Below, piece after piece: positions 1-7,915 of a DNA stretch of 64,000 nucleotides. Origin of the DNA: UBA5314 sp035560815 (lineage in GTDB: Bacteria; Bacillota; Syntrophomonadia; Syntrophomonadales; Syntrophomonadaceae); contig DATMYR010000010.1 in assembly GCA_035560815.1 (NCBI GenBank), positions 1-64,000 on the forward strand. Reading direction: 5' to 3'. Below the pieces are notes generated by a model that ran no database searches, was not told the origin of the DNA, and worked only from the letters and a program-made list of their open reading frames with translations. Made by a program: the position numbers and the translations under genes. How positions within the stretch are numbered: position 1 is the stretch's first letter; every line of letters begins with the position of its first letter.

Positions 1-218
1 TAACATTCTCTTAATTTATTTAAATTATGATCATTTTTATATTGAAATGCGTCTCTTATAACCTTTTCGGAATCTTCTAAATTATTGCTATCATATTTAA
101 ATACACCATTTTTATCTACTTTTGTTTGTCTATATTGATTATGATTTAACAATATAAATCCTATTACTAATAATGTAGATAGCCCAATAACCAATATCCC
201 TTTTTTACTATAATTCAT
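1..218 (-). CDS. Partial membrane-anchored hypothetical protein (N-terminal part)
   Basis: Reading frame on the minus strand from an ATG at 218 to the window edge with no stop, so only the first 72 residues are visible. The start is supported by an AGAGAGGA ribosome site about 7 bases upstream. Residues 7-24 form one hydrophobic segment behind a KK pair, as in a signal anchor, followed by a polar, Lys/Asn-rich extracytoplasmic part. The end, with 'SEKVIRDAF', recalls small export-anchored domains of the DUF4829 type, but that is only an impression. Very AT-rich compared with most neighbours. Function unknown. Confidence 0.6.
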   Translation of the reverse strand, partial: MNYSKKGILVIGLSTLLVIGFILLNHNQYRQTKVDKNGVFKYDSNNLEDSEKVIRDAFQYKNDHNLNKLREC

Positions 219-520
219 AAAATATCCTCTCTTTAATAATTAATGGTAATTATACATTAGCATTAATGTCGCGATGGCTGAAGCAATATTTCTGTGGGTT
301 GGAATGAACATCTATACACCCCCAACGCTGTTTTAGACCTTTCTTTTAAGAGGGATTTCTTAAGTTCTTATTTGTTTCATGTAACGGGTTTGTGCCAAAT
401 GTATCAAAATCTCATCTTCAGTTTAAAAGTTGCTCAGGAAAGGCAATTCATACTCTGGTTCATGTGGCTGGTGATACATGGTACAATAAAGCAAGAATTC
501 AGGTGGTGGGGGAGAAGCGC

Positions 521-907
521 ATGATGAGTGAAAACAAAGGCCATTTTATTTGGGTACCCAGAGCTCTGGCCATAGTATTTGTCCTGTTCATATCTTTGTT
601 TGCCCTGGACGTGTTTTCGGGTCAGGCTTCATTCCTGCAGCGTCTGGGGGGATTGTTTTTTCATCTGATTCCCTCTCTGGTGGTTCTGGGTCTTCTGCTG
701 ATCTATTGGAATCACCCATTATATAGCGGCATCGTATTTATCATCATCAGCGCCCTCTTTACCTTCTTTTTTCAAACCTACCGAGCGTGGAGCAGTTTTC
801 TTTTGCTCTCCATCCCCCTCTTGTTAATCGGGCTGCTCTTTATCATAGCCCATACCAGAATCGGTAAGGGAAGTCTCGGTGAGGAGGAGGATCAGAAAAC
901 GATCTAG
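521..907 (+). CDS. Small four-helix membrane protein, DUF7670-like
   Basis: Protein of about 128 residues. The frame is open further upstream, but GGGGGAG at 508-514 sits just ahead of the paired ATG codons at 521 and 524, so one of these is the start. Four hydrophobic segments (roughly residues 11-31, 41-61, 65-84, 89-109) are joined by short loops, with a charged C-terminal tail. The opening 'PRALAIVFVLFISLFALDVF' resembles small integral membrane proteins of Firmicutes annotated DUF7670. No catalytic motif is visible; role unknown. It stands alone and ends at a shared bidirectional terminator. Confidence 0.75.
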   Translation: MMSENKGHFIWVPRALAIVFVLFISLFALDVFSGQASFLQRLGGLFFHLIPSLVVLGLLLIYWNHPLYSGIVFIIISALFTFFFQTYRAWSSFLLLSIPLLLIGLLFIIAHTRIGKGSLGEEEDQKTI

Positions 908-948
908 CACCCGTCTCGGGATGTAATATTATAGAAAAGAATAGAAAT

Positions 949-970
949 AGGCCCGGTCAAAGCCGGGCCT
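949..970. terminator. Bidirectional rho-independent terminator
   Basis: Perfect GC-rich hairpin AGGCCCGG/CCGGGCCT with a 6-base loop between the convergent genes at 521-907 and 1016-1198. T-rich sequence follows on both strands, better on the minus strand. Confidence 0.75.
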
Positions 971-1015
971 TAATCTTTTACTTATATGAGCCAATACATG
1001 GTCAAGTGTCCCGTC

Positions 1016-1198
1016 TTAACCGAGCATTTTCATCGCCGAATTGCAGTGACTGATGGTGTCATTCAGAGCGTGGTAAGCTAGATCAAATTCTTCCCGGCTT
1101 TTTGAATTGGCAATGTTCTTGGTCAGGTTCTCGATGTCTTGTTTGGCGCTATTGATGTGAGAAATACACGATTGTACTACTTGCTGTTCATTAAACAA
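1016..1198 (-). CDS. Small helical hypothetical protein (60 aa)
   Basis: Starts with TTG at 1198, supported by a GGAGGTGG site 8 bases upstream. The protein is short, polar and predicted largely helical, with three scattered Cys (Cys11, Cys52 and near) and heptad-like Ile/Leu spacing that suggests a two-helix hairpin. It is divergent from the DUF1657-like gene pair next door and shares its upstream region. Domain family not recognised; size and composition resemble small sporulation-era proteins of Clostridia, but I cannot assign a function. Confidence 0.6.
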   Translation of the reverse strand: MFNEQQVVQSCISHINSAKQDIENLTKNIANSKSREEFDLAYHALNDTISHCNSAMKMLG

Positions 1199-1212
1199 CG
1201 ATTTCCACCTCC

Positions 1213-1395
1213 ATGATCATTTATTTTCGGCATATAGCCAACCTTAGCGTTTCCGTGATTGATGACAGCTATGCACAGAAGATTGTTGAAGAAGTGGTAA
1301 GAGAAATGGATCCTTTTGGCAGTAATCTGGGAATACAGGGGATTTGCATAATAAGTGGGAGTTTCACAGATAATAATGGAAATGAAAAGAAGTGA
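1213..1395 (+). CDS. Doubtful small ORF upstream of the DUF1657-like gene
   Basis: A 60-residue frame ending 9 bases before the DUF1657-like gene. The middle and end ('YAQKIVEEVVREMDPFGSN...GSFTDNNG') look protein-like. However, the only ATG at 1213 has no ribosome site: the sequence in front of it is the complement of the Shine-Dalgarno of the divergent gene. Either an internal GTG (1256) is used, also without a good site, or this is a non-translated leader or gene remnant. Kept because position and spacing fit a two-gene operon. Confidence 0.35.
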   Translation: MIIYFRHIANLSVSVIDDSYAQKIVEEVVREMDPFGSNLGIQGICIISGSFTDNNGNEKK

Positions 1396-1404
1396 GGTGT
1401 AACA

Positions 1405-1599
1405 GTGACAGTCAAAAGTGATTTAAAGAAGGCAGTCGCAGCAGCTATGGCAGCCAAGGGCAGTTATCTTACAGCAGCAGAATCTACTCAGGATCCGTCT
1501 GCTAAGAACAAATATGAAGAGATGGCGATGGATGCTGATAAACATGTTGAATTTCTCAACAGTCGTATTCAATACCTGACTGACAATACACTGCTTTAG
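1405..1599 (+). CDS. DUF1657-like small protein
   Basis: 64 residues from a GTG at 1405 behind a GTGAGGTG site. The opening 'MTVKSDLKKAVAAAMAAKGSYLTAAESTQDPSAKNKYEEMA' follows the DUF1657 pattern: an MTV start, a long Ala/Lys helix, a 'TQD..AK..YE' turn, and a second helix ending in a hydrophobic cap. Members are common in endospore-forming Firmicutes, where they often sit near spoVA-type genes; none are visible here. Predicted soluble two-helix protein, function unknown. Ends at a clear terminator. Confidence 0.7.
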   Translation: MTVKSDLKKAVAAAMAAKGSYLTAAESTQDPSAKNKYEEMAMDADKHVEFLNSRIQYLTDNTLL

Positions 1600-1637
1600 A
1601 CATAGTGCCAGGAAACCCTATCGGGGGGAAACTAGAG

Positions 1638-1664
1638 GCCGGGCTTTGCCCGGCTCAGCTTTTT
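1638..1664 (+). terminator. Rho-independent terminator
   Basis: Perfect hairpin GCCGGGC-TTT-GCCCGGC (1638-1654) followed by TCAGCTTTTT, 39 bases after the DUF1657-like gene. Confidence 0.85.
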
Positions 1665-2097
1665 AGATGATTCATTGCTGAAAGAGTCCGTGTCACTGAA
1701 GGGGCAATGCCAGGATTTGTAATGATTGGAATTCCGAGCTAGTCAGCGTCCAGACCTTACTACCTTTCAAGGGCCGACCACCAGGAGTACTGACCGGCTT
1801 GTGCAGAACAGCTATATTTGATATAAATAATATAACGGTATGAATCAAATTTGGACACAGAACTCGCCGAAATTCATTTCACTTCTTGCACTGTTGTGTT
1901 GTGGTGCTGCCAATTCCTTTTAGCAATGTTGAATACAAGATGATAGTCCTGGTGCAATCGAGAGCCGTCATTCATGAGCTATGTGTTAGTAATGTAATGA
2001 CTTCTACTGGTATCTCTTTAGCTTCTGGCCCATTTTTTCTCTAAATACAGCTCAGGCTGGAAATAGAGGTCTAGCGTTTGGGAAGGAGGGACTGGAT
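1665..2097. other. Intergenic stretch without a supportable gene
   Basis: No frame here combines a start, a ribosome site and protein-like composition. The only clear element is the GGAAGGAGG site at about 2081-2089 that belongs to the following glycosyltransferase gene. Confidence 0.6.
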
Positions 2098-3270
2098 GTG
2101 ACGATTGTAAACCTGAGCACCTATCCGCCGAAACAATGCGGTATAGCGTCCTTTTCCAAGGATTTGAGAGACAACCTGGAGCTGTCCGGATGGAAGGTTC
2201 GAATCGCAGCGATGTCTGATAGAGACACTTCCTATCATTATCCGGCCGAGGTTGGCTACCAAATACGAGTAGATCATCCCGAAGATTACAGGATCACGGC
2301 CAGTAAAATAAACTATGCGGATGACATCAACATATGCATTATCCAACATGAATACGGAATTTTTGGGGGGCCGGATGGGGAGTATGTACTTTCTTTTACA
2401 GACAACCTAGACAAACCATTTATTCTGGTTACACACACGGTTCTGCCCGAGCCATCTCACAACCAGATGAGGGTGTTGAAGAAGTTAGCCGAACAGGCGG
2501 TCGCCGTGGTTTGCATGACACGAAGATCAGCACGCCTGCTGGATCATGTTTTTGCTGTTCCTATCAACAAAATCTATTTGATCCATCATGGGACTCCGGT
2601 ATTTTCTAATCAGGATCGGGAAACCTTGAAAACCCTTTACGGACTGAAAGGACGCCAAATCATCACGACCTTTGGCCTGATCGGCCCCGGCAAGGGATTG
2701 GAGAATGGAATCAGAGCACTGGCCCAACTGGTGGATAAACACCCGGACATCCTTTATCTGATCGCCGGTGAAACTCATCCGGTGCTTAAGAAAAGAGAAG
2801 GGGAAAGCTACCGGGAAATGCTGCAGGAACTCACATCCAGTCTGGGGATGGAGGATCACGTAACCTTCGTCAACCAGTACCTTCCACTGGACCAACTGGG
2901 TGACTATTTGAACATGAGCGACATTTACCTGAGCCCTTATCCCAATCCGGATCAGGCGGTGTCCGGAACTCTGGCTTATGCGCTGGGATGCGGGCTGGCT
3001 ATTGTGGCAACACCCTACCAGTACGCTCTGGAGATGCTGCAAACTGGCCGGCGGGGTTTAATTGCCCTGTCACCAGCCCCTCTGCACTTAGCCCAGTCTT
3101 TAGACCAGGTTCTTTCCCGCCCCCGGCTGCAGGCTATACTGGAACAACGGGCCTACAAACTGGGGCAGAAAATGCAATGGCCTTTTGTTGGACAGCAGTA
3201 TGGGCTGTTGGCGGAAAGCCTATTGAAAAAGCCCCTGCGCGGTAATGCCAGGGAACGAATATTGAGGTAG
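2098..3270 (+). CDS. Family 4 (GT-B) glycosyltransferase
   Basis: 390 residues starting at GTG 2098 with a strong GGAAGGAGG site. The N-terminal Rossmann half opens 'LSTYPPKQCGIASFSKDL', the usual start of GT4 mannosyl/glucosyltransferases. The C-terminal half has 'TFGLIGPGKGLENGIRAL' near residue 195 and the sugar-nucleotide loop 'YPNPDQAVSGTLAYALGCG' near residue 282, in place of the common EGFP..ExxAxG form. It should transfer a hexose from a nucleotide sugar in the cytoplasm. The next gene starts 6 bases after its stop and is almost certainly co-translated. A mannose-1-phosphate guanylyltransferase at 32.9 kb makes GDP-mannose a plausible donor, which is inference. Confidence 0.88.
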   Translation: MTIVNLSTYPPKQCGIASFSKDLRDNLELSGWKVRIAAMSDRDTSYHYPAEVGYQIRVDHPEDYRITASKINYADDINICIIQHEYGIFGGPDGEYVLSFTDNLDKPFILVTHTVLPEPSHNQMRVLKKLAEQAVAVVCMTRRSARLLDHVFAVPINKIYLIHHGTPVFSNQDRETLKTLYGLKGRQIITTFGLIGPGKGLENGIRALAQLVDKHPDILYLIAGETHPVLKKREGESYREMLQELTSSLGMEDHVTFVNQYLPLDQLGDYLNMSDIYLSPYPNPDQAVSGTLAYALGCGLAIVATPYQYALEMLQTGRRGLIALSPAPLHLAQSLDQVLSRPRLQAILEQRAYKLGQKMQWPFVGQQYGLLAESLLKKPLRGNARERILR

Positions 3271-3275
3271 AAAGA

Positions 3276-4355
3276 ATGAATGCAAAGGCTAATATTAACA
3301 TCGTGGATGAGGGTATCGACTATCGACATCTGCAGGCAATGACAGATAATACAGGCATGCTGCAGTTTTCCCTGGGGTCCAACCCTGATCCCGCCAGCGG
3401 CTATACCGTTGATGACAACGCCCGCGCTCTTCTGGTGGCTTTAAACATAGAGGGACCCGAACGCTATCGTTTGAGTAAGATCTATACCCGTTACCTGGAG
3501 TTTTGCCAAAAAGATGATGGTTCATGGAACAACCTCCTGAAAGAGGAACGCTTTGTACCGGGTTTTGATTCCGATGACAGCCAGGGCCGGACCTTTCTGG
3601 CCTGCGCCCTGGCCTCACTGAGCGACCTGGAGGATGTTCGTCAAAAGGCCCAGGTTATGATGGAAAAAGCCCTGCCGGTTGTCATGAATCTTAGAAGCCC
3701 GCGGGCTATGGCTTACACGCTCCTGGGGATGGCCAAAATGTTGTCTCACACCGGTGACAACGGGGGAATGATGTTCTGGGGAGCTTCCCGAATTCATCAG
3801 ACTTTGCAGGGTCTTTACAAAAACACGCGTTCACCGGGCTGGAACTGGTTTGAGAACAGTTTAACCTACTGCAATGGCATCCTGCCCCATGCACTCTTTG
3901 CTTTCTCCCGGGCTACAGGCGATGCCGAAGCCCTGCAAACCGCCCAGGAGAGTCTGGATTTTCTGAGTGAAAACCTGTTTCGCAGCGGACATCTTTCGAT
4001 TATAGGCAATCAAGGATGGTGGATCAAGGGGAGTAAATGGCCGCTTTATGACCAGCAGCCGGTGGATGCCTGCTCCATGGCCATGGCCTGTGGGGAAGCC
4101 TTCCGTGTTACAGCGCAGAGAGAGTACCTGGAACAGACGGAGCTGGCCTATGCATGGTATCAGGGAAAAAACCTGAATGGATTATCACTCTACGATTCAG
4201 AAAGCGGCGGCTGCTATGATGCCCTCACAGCCAAGGGGGTCAATCTCAACCAGGGAGCCGAAGCTGTCCTATCACTTCTTTTGACCAAACAATTAATCAA
4301 GGAGCTCCGCCAGGAAAATCGGCGGGAGACGGTAGAAAAAGAAAAGATTCTCTAA
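3276..4355 (+). CDS. Glycosyltransferase-associated (alpha/alpha) barrel protein
   Basis: 359 residues, ATG at 3276 with AGGTAGAAAGA upstream. The repeated helical pattern, with aromatic-rich 'PGWNWFENSLTYCNGILPHALF' near residue 188 and 'YTVDDNARALLVAL' near residue 44, fits a six-hairpin (alpha/alpha)6 fold like that of glycosidases and the region often found C-terminal to or beside GT4 enzymes in COG0438-type gene pairs. No signal peptide, so it acts in the cytoplasm. It may bind or trim the glycan built by the upstream transferase. Exact activity unknown. Confidence 0.75.
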   Translation: MNAKANINIVDEGIDYRHLQAMTDNTGMLQFSLGSNPDPASGYTVDDNARALLVALNIEGPERYRLSKIYTRYLEFCQKDDGSWNNLLKEERFVPGFDSDDSQGRTFLACALASLSDLEDVRQKAQVMMEKALPVVMNLRSPRAMAYTLLGMAKMLSHTGDNGGMMFWGASRIHQTLQGLYKNTRSPGWNWFENSLTYCNGILPHALFAFSRATGDAEALQTAQESLDFLSENLFRSGHLSIIGNQGWWIKGSKWPLYDQQPVDACSMAMACGEAFRVTAQREYLEQTELAYAWYQGKNLNGLSLYDSESGGCYDALTAKGVNLNQGAEAVLSLLLTKQLIKELRQENRRETVEKEKIL

Positions 4356-4408
4356 TAACATGAATCTTCCTAGTATGTCTCTTAGACTCAAGATCGCATC
4401 TTTTGATT

Positions 4409-4443
4409 GTGTTAGAAATGGCCTTACTGACCATTTCTAACAC
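4409..4443 (+). terminator. Terminator-like perfect inverted repeat
   Basis: 13-bp perfect arms GTGTTAGAAATGG/CCATTTCTAACAC with a 9-base loop, 54 bases after the glycosyltransferase pair. The following T-tract is weak, so it may also stabilise the transcript end. Confidence 0.6.
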
Positions 4444-4619
4444 ATCTTCTGTTTATTCCCTAACTCATCTAGAACAAGAGGAGCCTTTATCATGAGACAA
4501 GATAATGAGGAGCACGTGTAACTCTTGGTGGATCAACCATATGCGATGGGGAGGCATAAATCAATGAGCGGCGAATAAAATCAGGAAGACCTTTTCTGGA
4601 CGTGGGGAGGGAACTGCAC

Positions 4620-5255
4620 ATGACAAAGGATGTTAGCGAGTTTTACGATGTTTTCGCTGAAGAGTATGCTCAGCTATTTTTCGATGAACTTGATAAAAAA
4701 CCATTTGATAGAAGTATTTTATTGCGTTTTGCAGAAATGACAAAAGACCTGGGGACTGTTTGCGATATCGGTTGCGGAACAGGACATATAGGGAGTTTCT
4801 TAAAACAAAACGGGGTAGAAATAGCTGGCATTGACATATCCGGACAAATGGTTAACGAAGCAAAAAGGTTGTCTCCTCACATCCATTTCGAACAAGGCGA
4901 TATGTTTTCATTACGATTTGGTGACGGCTATTTTGCAGGTATAGTAGCCTTTTACTCGATAGTCCATCTATCTTTAACGGAAGTTGACCTGGCCTTCTTG
5001 GAATTTAAGCGGCTTATTCATTCAGGTGGATATCTGCTTATATCCTTTCATTTAGGGGATGAAACCATTAAAGTCGATAAATGCAAAGACGATAAAATTG
5101 CATCTGCAGTTTATGTGTTGTTTGATCCAGATGAAATCATAAATAAAATCAAGAAGGTTGGATTTCTTATCGAGGAAGCCATTATCAGATACCCATATGA
5201 AGATGCAGAATATCCAAGCAAGAGAGCCTATATTTTAGCGAGAAAGCTTCAGTGA
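4620..5255 (+). CDS. Class I SAM-dependent methyltransferase
   Basis: 211 residues. The frame extends upstream to a GTG at 4602, but GGGAGGGAA at 4605-4613 makes the ATG at 4620 the natural start. Motif I 'VCDIGCGTGHIG' (about residue 43) is the SAM glycine loop; 'IAGIDISGQMV' provides the acidic ribose-binding residue; 'FEQGDMFSLRF' and 'YSIVHLS' follow at motif II/III spacing. This is the methyltransferase-11/25 type, and the substrate cannot be told. It stands alone between two hairpins and is more AT-rich than the glycosyltransferase genes before it. Confidence 0.88.
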   Translation: MTKDVSEFYDVFAEEYAQLFFDELDKKPFDRSILLRFAEMTKDLGTVCDIGCGTGHIGSFLKQNGVEIAGIDISGQMVNEAKRLSPHIHFEQGDMFSLRFGDGYFAGIVAFYSIVHLSLTEVDLAFLEFKRLIHSGGYLLISFHLGDETIKVDKCKDDKIASAVYVLFDPDEIINKIKKVGFLIEEAIIRYPYEDAEYPSKRAYILARKLQ

Positions 5256-5260
5256 AGAGA

Positions 5261-5279
5261 TGGATCGATGATTGATCCA
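5261..5279 (+). terminator. Weak terminator after the methyltransferase gene
   Basis: TGGATC/GATCCA hairpin with a 7-base loop followed by AGGCCTTTCTTTCT. Confidence 0.45.
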
Positions 5280-5488
5280 GGCCTTTCTTTCTATCTTCTC
5301 CAACTTCCGCAATTCGCCACAAAGATCGGTTGCTCGGCTTCGTAACTGGCAATCATTAACAAAGCGATAATTTTTATAACACTAACGGTTTTATACAAAG
5401 GCTAGGTATGATATTCATGATTAATGAAATAGAGGAAAAACAAAGACAAGGTTAAAAACTTAAGGATGAGGACAAAGGGGTACATAAA

Positions 5489-5983
5489 ATGTGCAAGATG
5501 ATTTATTTAGCTTCAGACACGAAGTTGCCATTAATTCCAATAAATAATGTGGATTTTGATTCAGATCAAGTGATGGAGTTTGATTCGGAATTAGATATGG
5601 TAACCGGTATTTATATTGAGGAATTATCTGAATCTGAACAGGTGGTTAGGAAGCACTTTACTAAACGATTTGTTTATAACGCCTATACCTATCAGGGATG
5701 CGGTTGCCGGTTTGGGTTTTATTTTGAAGATGAAATAACTGAAGCAGCTAAAGAAGTTCTAATCATATGCAAGAAGTGCACTGAGCTATTATTTCAATAC
5801 ATTCGAGAAAATGTTGCTGCAGGAGAAGTATTAGAGATATACTGCTGCGGGGCTGGTGCTGAACATCTAGACAGAGATACGGATCGGGATAGAGAAATAG
5901 AGCTAAGCAGCTTTGAAATAGGAGATGATTTCGATTTTGAAGAGCGACAATTAACAAGAGTTTTTAGAGCTGTTTCGAAATAG
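5489..5983 (+). CDS. Acidic Cys-containing hypothetical protein
   Basis: 164 residues, ATG at 5489 behind an AAAGGGG site. It begins 'MCKMIYLASDTKLPLI', a start shared by a family of uncharacterised bacterial proteins. A 'GCGCRFGFYF' block near residue 72, 'CKKC' near residue 93 and 'YCCGAGAEH' near residue 120 give several Cys clusters that could bind a metal. The C-terminal third is strongly acidic. No membrane segment or signal. Function unknown; the conserved Cys make a metal-binding or redox role possible but unproven. Confidence 0.7.
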   Translation: MCKMIYLASDTKLPLIPINNVDFDSDQVMEFDSELDMVTGIYIEELSESEQVVRKHFTKRFVYNAYTYQGCGCRFGFYFEDEITEAAKEVLIICKKCTELLFQYIRENVAAGEVLEIYCCGAGAEHLDRDTDRDREIELSSFEIGDDFDFEERQLTRVFRAVSK

Positions 5984-6162
5984 CCTGCCGATTTCTGGGT
6001 TCAAAATGTAATAGACTCAACCTGCACCTTATTCGTCGTCCAGTAGTGGTCCTCAACCTATTGATAAAAGGCACTGGCGATCGAATTTGCCCTTCGGTCC
6101 ATAAAAGGAAACTGCCTCGGACGTAGCCGAAGGCAGCAGCGTAATTCCCATTTGTTCTCTTA

Positions 6163-6684
6163 CTAAACTACAACAGCTCTGAGGAATTCAGCATTTGTAT
6201 ACTGTTTGGTATCCAGATAAACGTCTGGTTTATTAGGAGCGATGATTTTCCAGTGATTGATCCAGGCATTTCCTTTGGGACTCAGGCGATCCTGCACCGC
6301 GCATACCAGCACCCCGTTTTTCGCATCATGTCCGGAAGGGAAGGCGGGACTCACTGGAACCTTTATTTTCACTACCACCGGTATACCCGCGTCAAGATCG
6401 GGGTTGCTGGTGTTGGGACAAATTAATTTGAGTTCAGGATAATCAGGGGTTCTTAACACCTGTACCACATTTTTTAATTTACGTCTGCTCTGACGTTCTA
6501 ACTTGCCCATATTGGGGCCGCTTTGATAAACACGGTAATGAACAATGGTTACAGTGTCAGGAGGATAATCACCATTGGCTATGGGGTCGCGCAGGACACC
6601 GTCATGCACTTTGAACTCGCCGTTTTGGAAATAAACGACACCGACCCCTTCTCCCCTTTGTAGATCCATACTGGTATTTTGCAT
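6163..6684 (-). CDS. Hypothetical protein downstream of the TIR-like gene
   Basis: 173 residues from an ATG at 6684 (TTG at 6687 is the alternative), with AGGAGG 8 bases upstream. Beta-rich, soluble and proline-rich: 'GVGVVYFQNGEFKVHDGVLRDP' at the start and repeated 'VVVKIKVPVSP'-like strands suggest a beta-sandwich. It follows the 6717-7409 gene by 32 bases on the same strand, so they are probably one operon. I do not recognise the family. The pairing suggests a partner or sensor for the upstream protein. Confidence 0.7.
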   Translation of the reverse strand: MQNTSMDLQRGEGVGVVYFQNGEFKVHDGVLRDPIANGDYPPDTVTIVHYRVYQSGPNMGKLERQSRRKLKNVVQVLRTPDYPELKLICPNTSNPDLDAGIPVVVKIKVPVSPAFPSGHDAKNGVLVCAVQDRLSPKGNAWINHWKIIAPNKPDVYLDTKQYTNAEFLRAVVV

Positions 6685-6716
6685 CAATTCACCCTCCTTC
6701 AGAAGATGAAAGCCTG

Positions 6717-7409
6717 TTATTCTGAACCGTTGCAGCTATATTGAAATTCAGGGTTTGTTTGAATGAAATACCCGTTTCGCACCTCAGCCGCCCAATTTTT
6801 CAAGATTTCCTTCCATGAAACACTGTTAAAGAAGGCATTAATATCGCCTGGCTTAGGATTGGCCGGGTCTGAATTCCAGGTTAAAATGGTAAACGGTGCA
6901 ATACCAAAGCTGAAAATCCCCTGCATAACGACACCGGACTGGATGATTAAGAGCATCGGCAGGCCATACTGAAAGGCCATGGCCGGTTCAATTTGCGAGA
7001 AGGCGGAGCCGATCCAGAACTCATTGTTGGGAGGTGAGGGAAGTGGAACGGCGCCATTGGTTTGCTCCACCAGTACTTTTTGCAGACCAAAATTAACAGC
7101 CACCAGTCCATAGCTCGATAACATCATCCGGCGGACGTTTGTCAATATATCTTCCGGATAGGCTTCAGTCCGGGGGAGTGTGCGTGGGAAGAACAGTTCC
7201 TTCTGAATTTGTTGAATTAAACGAATCAGGAATTGGAGTTGAGTTTCGTTAAGGGTGCCGAGGCTGGAATGGCTTAAAAATACCGGGATTCTGAATAACC
7301 GATTGGCTGCATCCAACAATTCCGGTTGTTTCAGCAGCGCAGGAATACCAAGGTTTTTAAGAGCTTTTTTATTATTTTCATTGGTGCTGGGTTGATCAAC
7401 TGCCACCAT
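6717..7409 (-). CDS. Predicted nucleotide-handling protein with TIR/deoxyribosyltransferase-like fold
   Basis: About 230 residues. AAAGGAG lies directly against an ATG at 7415, so the ATG at 7409 with 6-base spacing is the better start. The order of elements fits a flavodoxin-like nucleoside 2-deoxyribosyltransferase or TIR-like fold: a first strand 'IPVFLSHSS' (about 43-51), a helix, 'TNVRRMMLSSYGLVAVNFG' (about 92-110), then 'SQIEPAMAFQYGLPMLLI' (about 138-155), where a Glu before a helix and a following strand match the E..xA...gkPvl pattern of those families. Catalysis is not proven. Operonic with the 6163-6684 gene and close to a trypsin-like protease. Confidence 0.6.
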   Translation of the reverse strand: MVAVDQPSTNENNKKALKNLGIPALLKQPELLDAANRLFRIPVFLSHSSLGTLNETQLQFLIRLIQQIQKELFFPRTLPRTEAYPEDILTNVRRMMLSSYGLVAVNFGLQKVLVEQTNGAVPLPSPPNNEFWIGSAFSQIEPAMAFQYGLPMLLIIQSGVVMQGIFSFGIAPFTILTWNSDPANPKPGDINAFFNSVSWKEILKNWAAEVRNGYFIQTNPEFQYSCNGSE

Positions 7410-7597
7410 TACCATCTCCTTTATTTTTTTATATAATATTCATCTGAAGGAAAAAGGTACCATGTAGAGACGTTGCCAATAGGAAAGCAGACATTCTTCG
7501 ATGGAAAGGCAATAAATTCCAGGACGTTTAGAGTAGTGATATAATAATAGAAATGATAAGGTAAATACGATCAAGGAGCGAAAGAGGGGAGTGCTCT

Positions 7598-7837
7598 ATG
7601 ACTACTACGGTTGAAAGGCTAATTGCTCAGGTCCGCAGCCTTAGTCCTGGCGAAAAGAAGGAACTAGTGAGGATGCTCATTGCCGAGAACATTATAGATA
7701 TTGATGATGATTTTACTGACGAAGAACGGCTTGAAATAGAGTTGGCTTCAAAAGAAGTTGCTCAAGGCCAATGGGTGGATTTTGATGAGCACAGAAAAGA
7801 TTTAGAAGAATTTGTGGTCACACAGCAGGGGATATAA
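7598..7837 (+). CDS. Antitoxin-like small protein without visible toxin
   Basis: 79 residues, ATG at 7598 with GAGGGGAG upstream. 'VERLIAQVRSLSPGEKKELVRMLIAEN' is the helical opening common to many addiction-module antitoxins and DUF2281-like proteins, followed by an acidic linker and a helical tail. A toxin gene would be expected immediately downstream, but a terminator follows within 22 bases and the next gene is on the other strand. It is therefore either an orphan antitoxin or an unrelated small regulator. Confidence 0.6.
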   Translation: MTTTVERLIAQVRSLSPGEKKELVRMLIAENIIDIDDDFTDEERLEIELASKEVAQGQWVDFDEHRKDLEEFVVTQQGI

Positions 7838-7858
7838 CAATCAATTGGACAGATCAAA

Positions 7859-7890
7859 GGGGCCTCAACCAAATTAGTTGAGGCCCTATT
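7859..7890. terminator. Bidirectional rho-independent terminator
   Basis: Arms GGGCCTCAAC/GTTGAGGCCC with a 7-base loop and TATTTT after it, between convergent genes 7598-7837 (+) and 7916-8881 (-). Confidence 0.85.
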
Positions 7891-7915
7891 TTAACGAGAG
7901 CAGTCAATTAGACTA

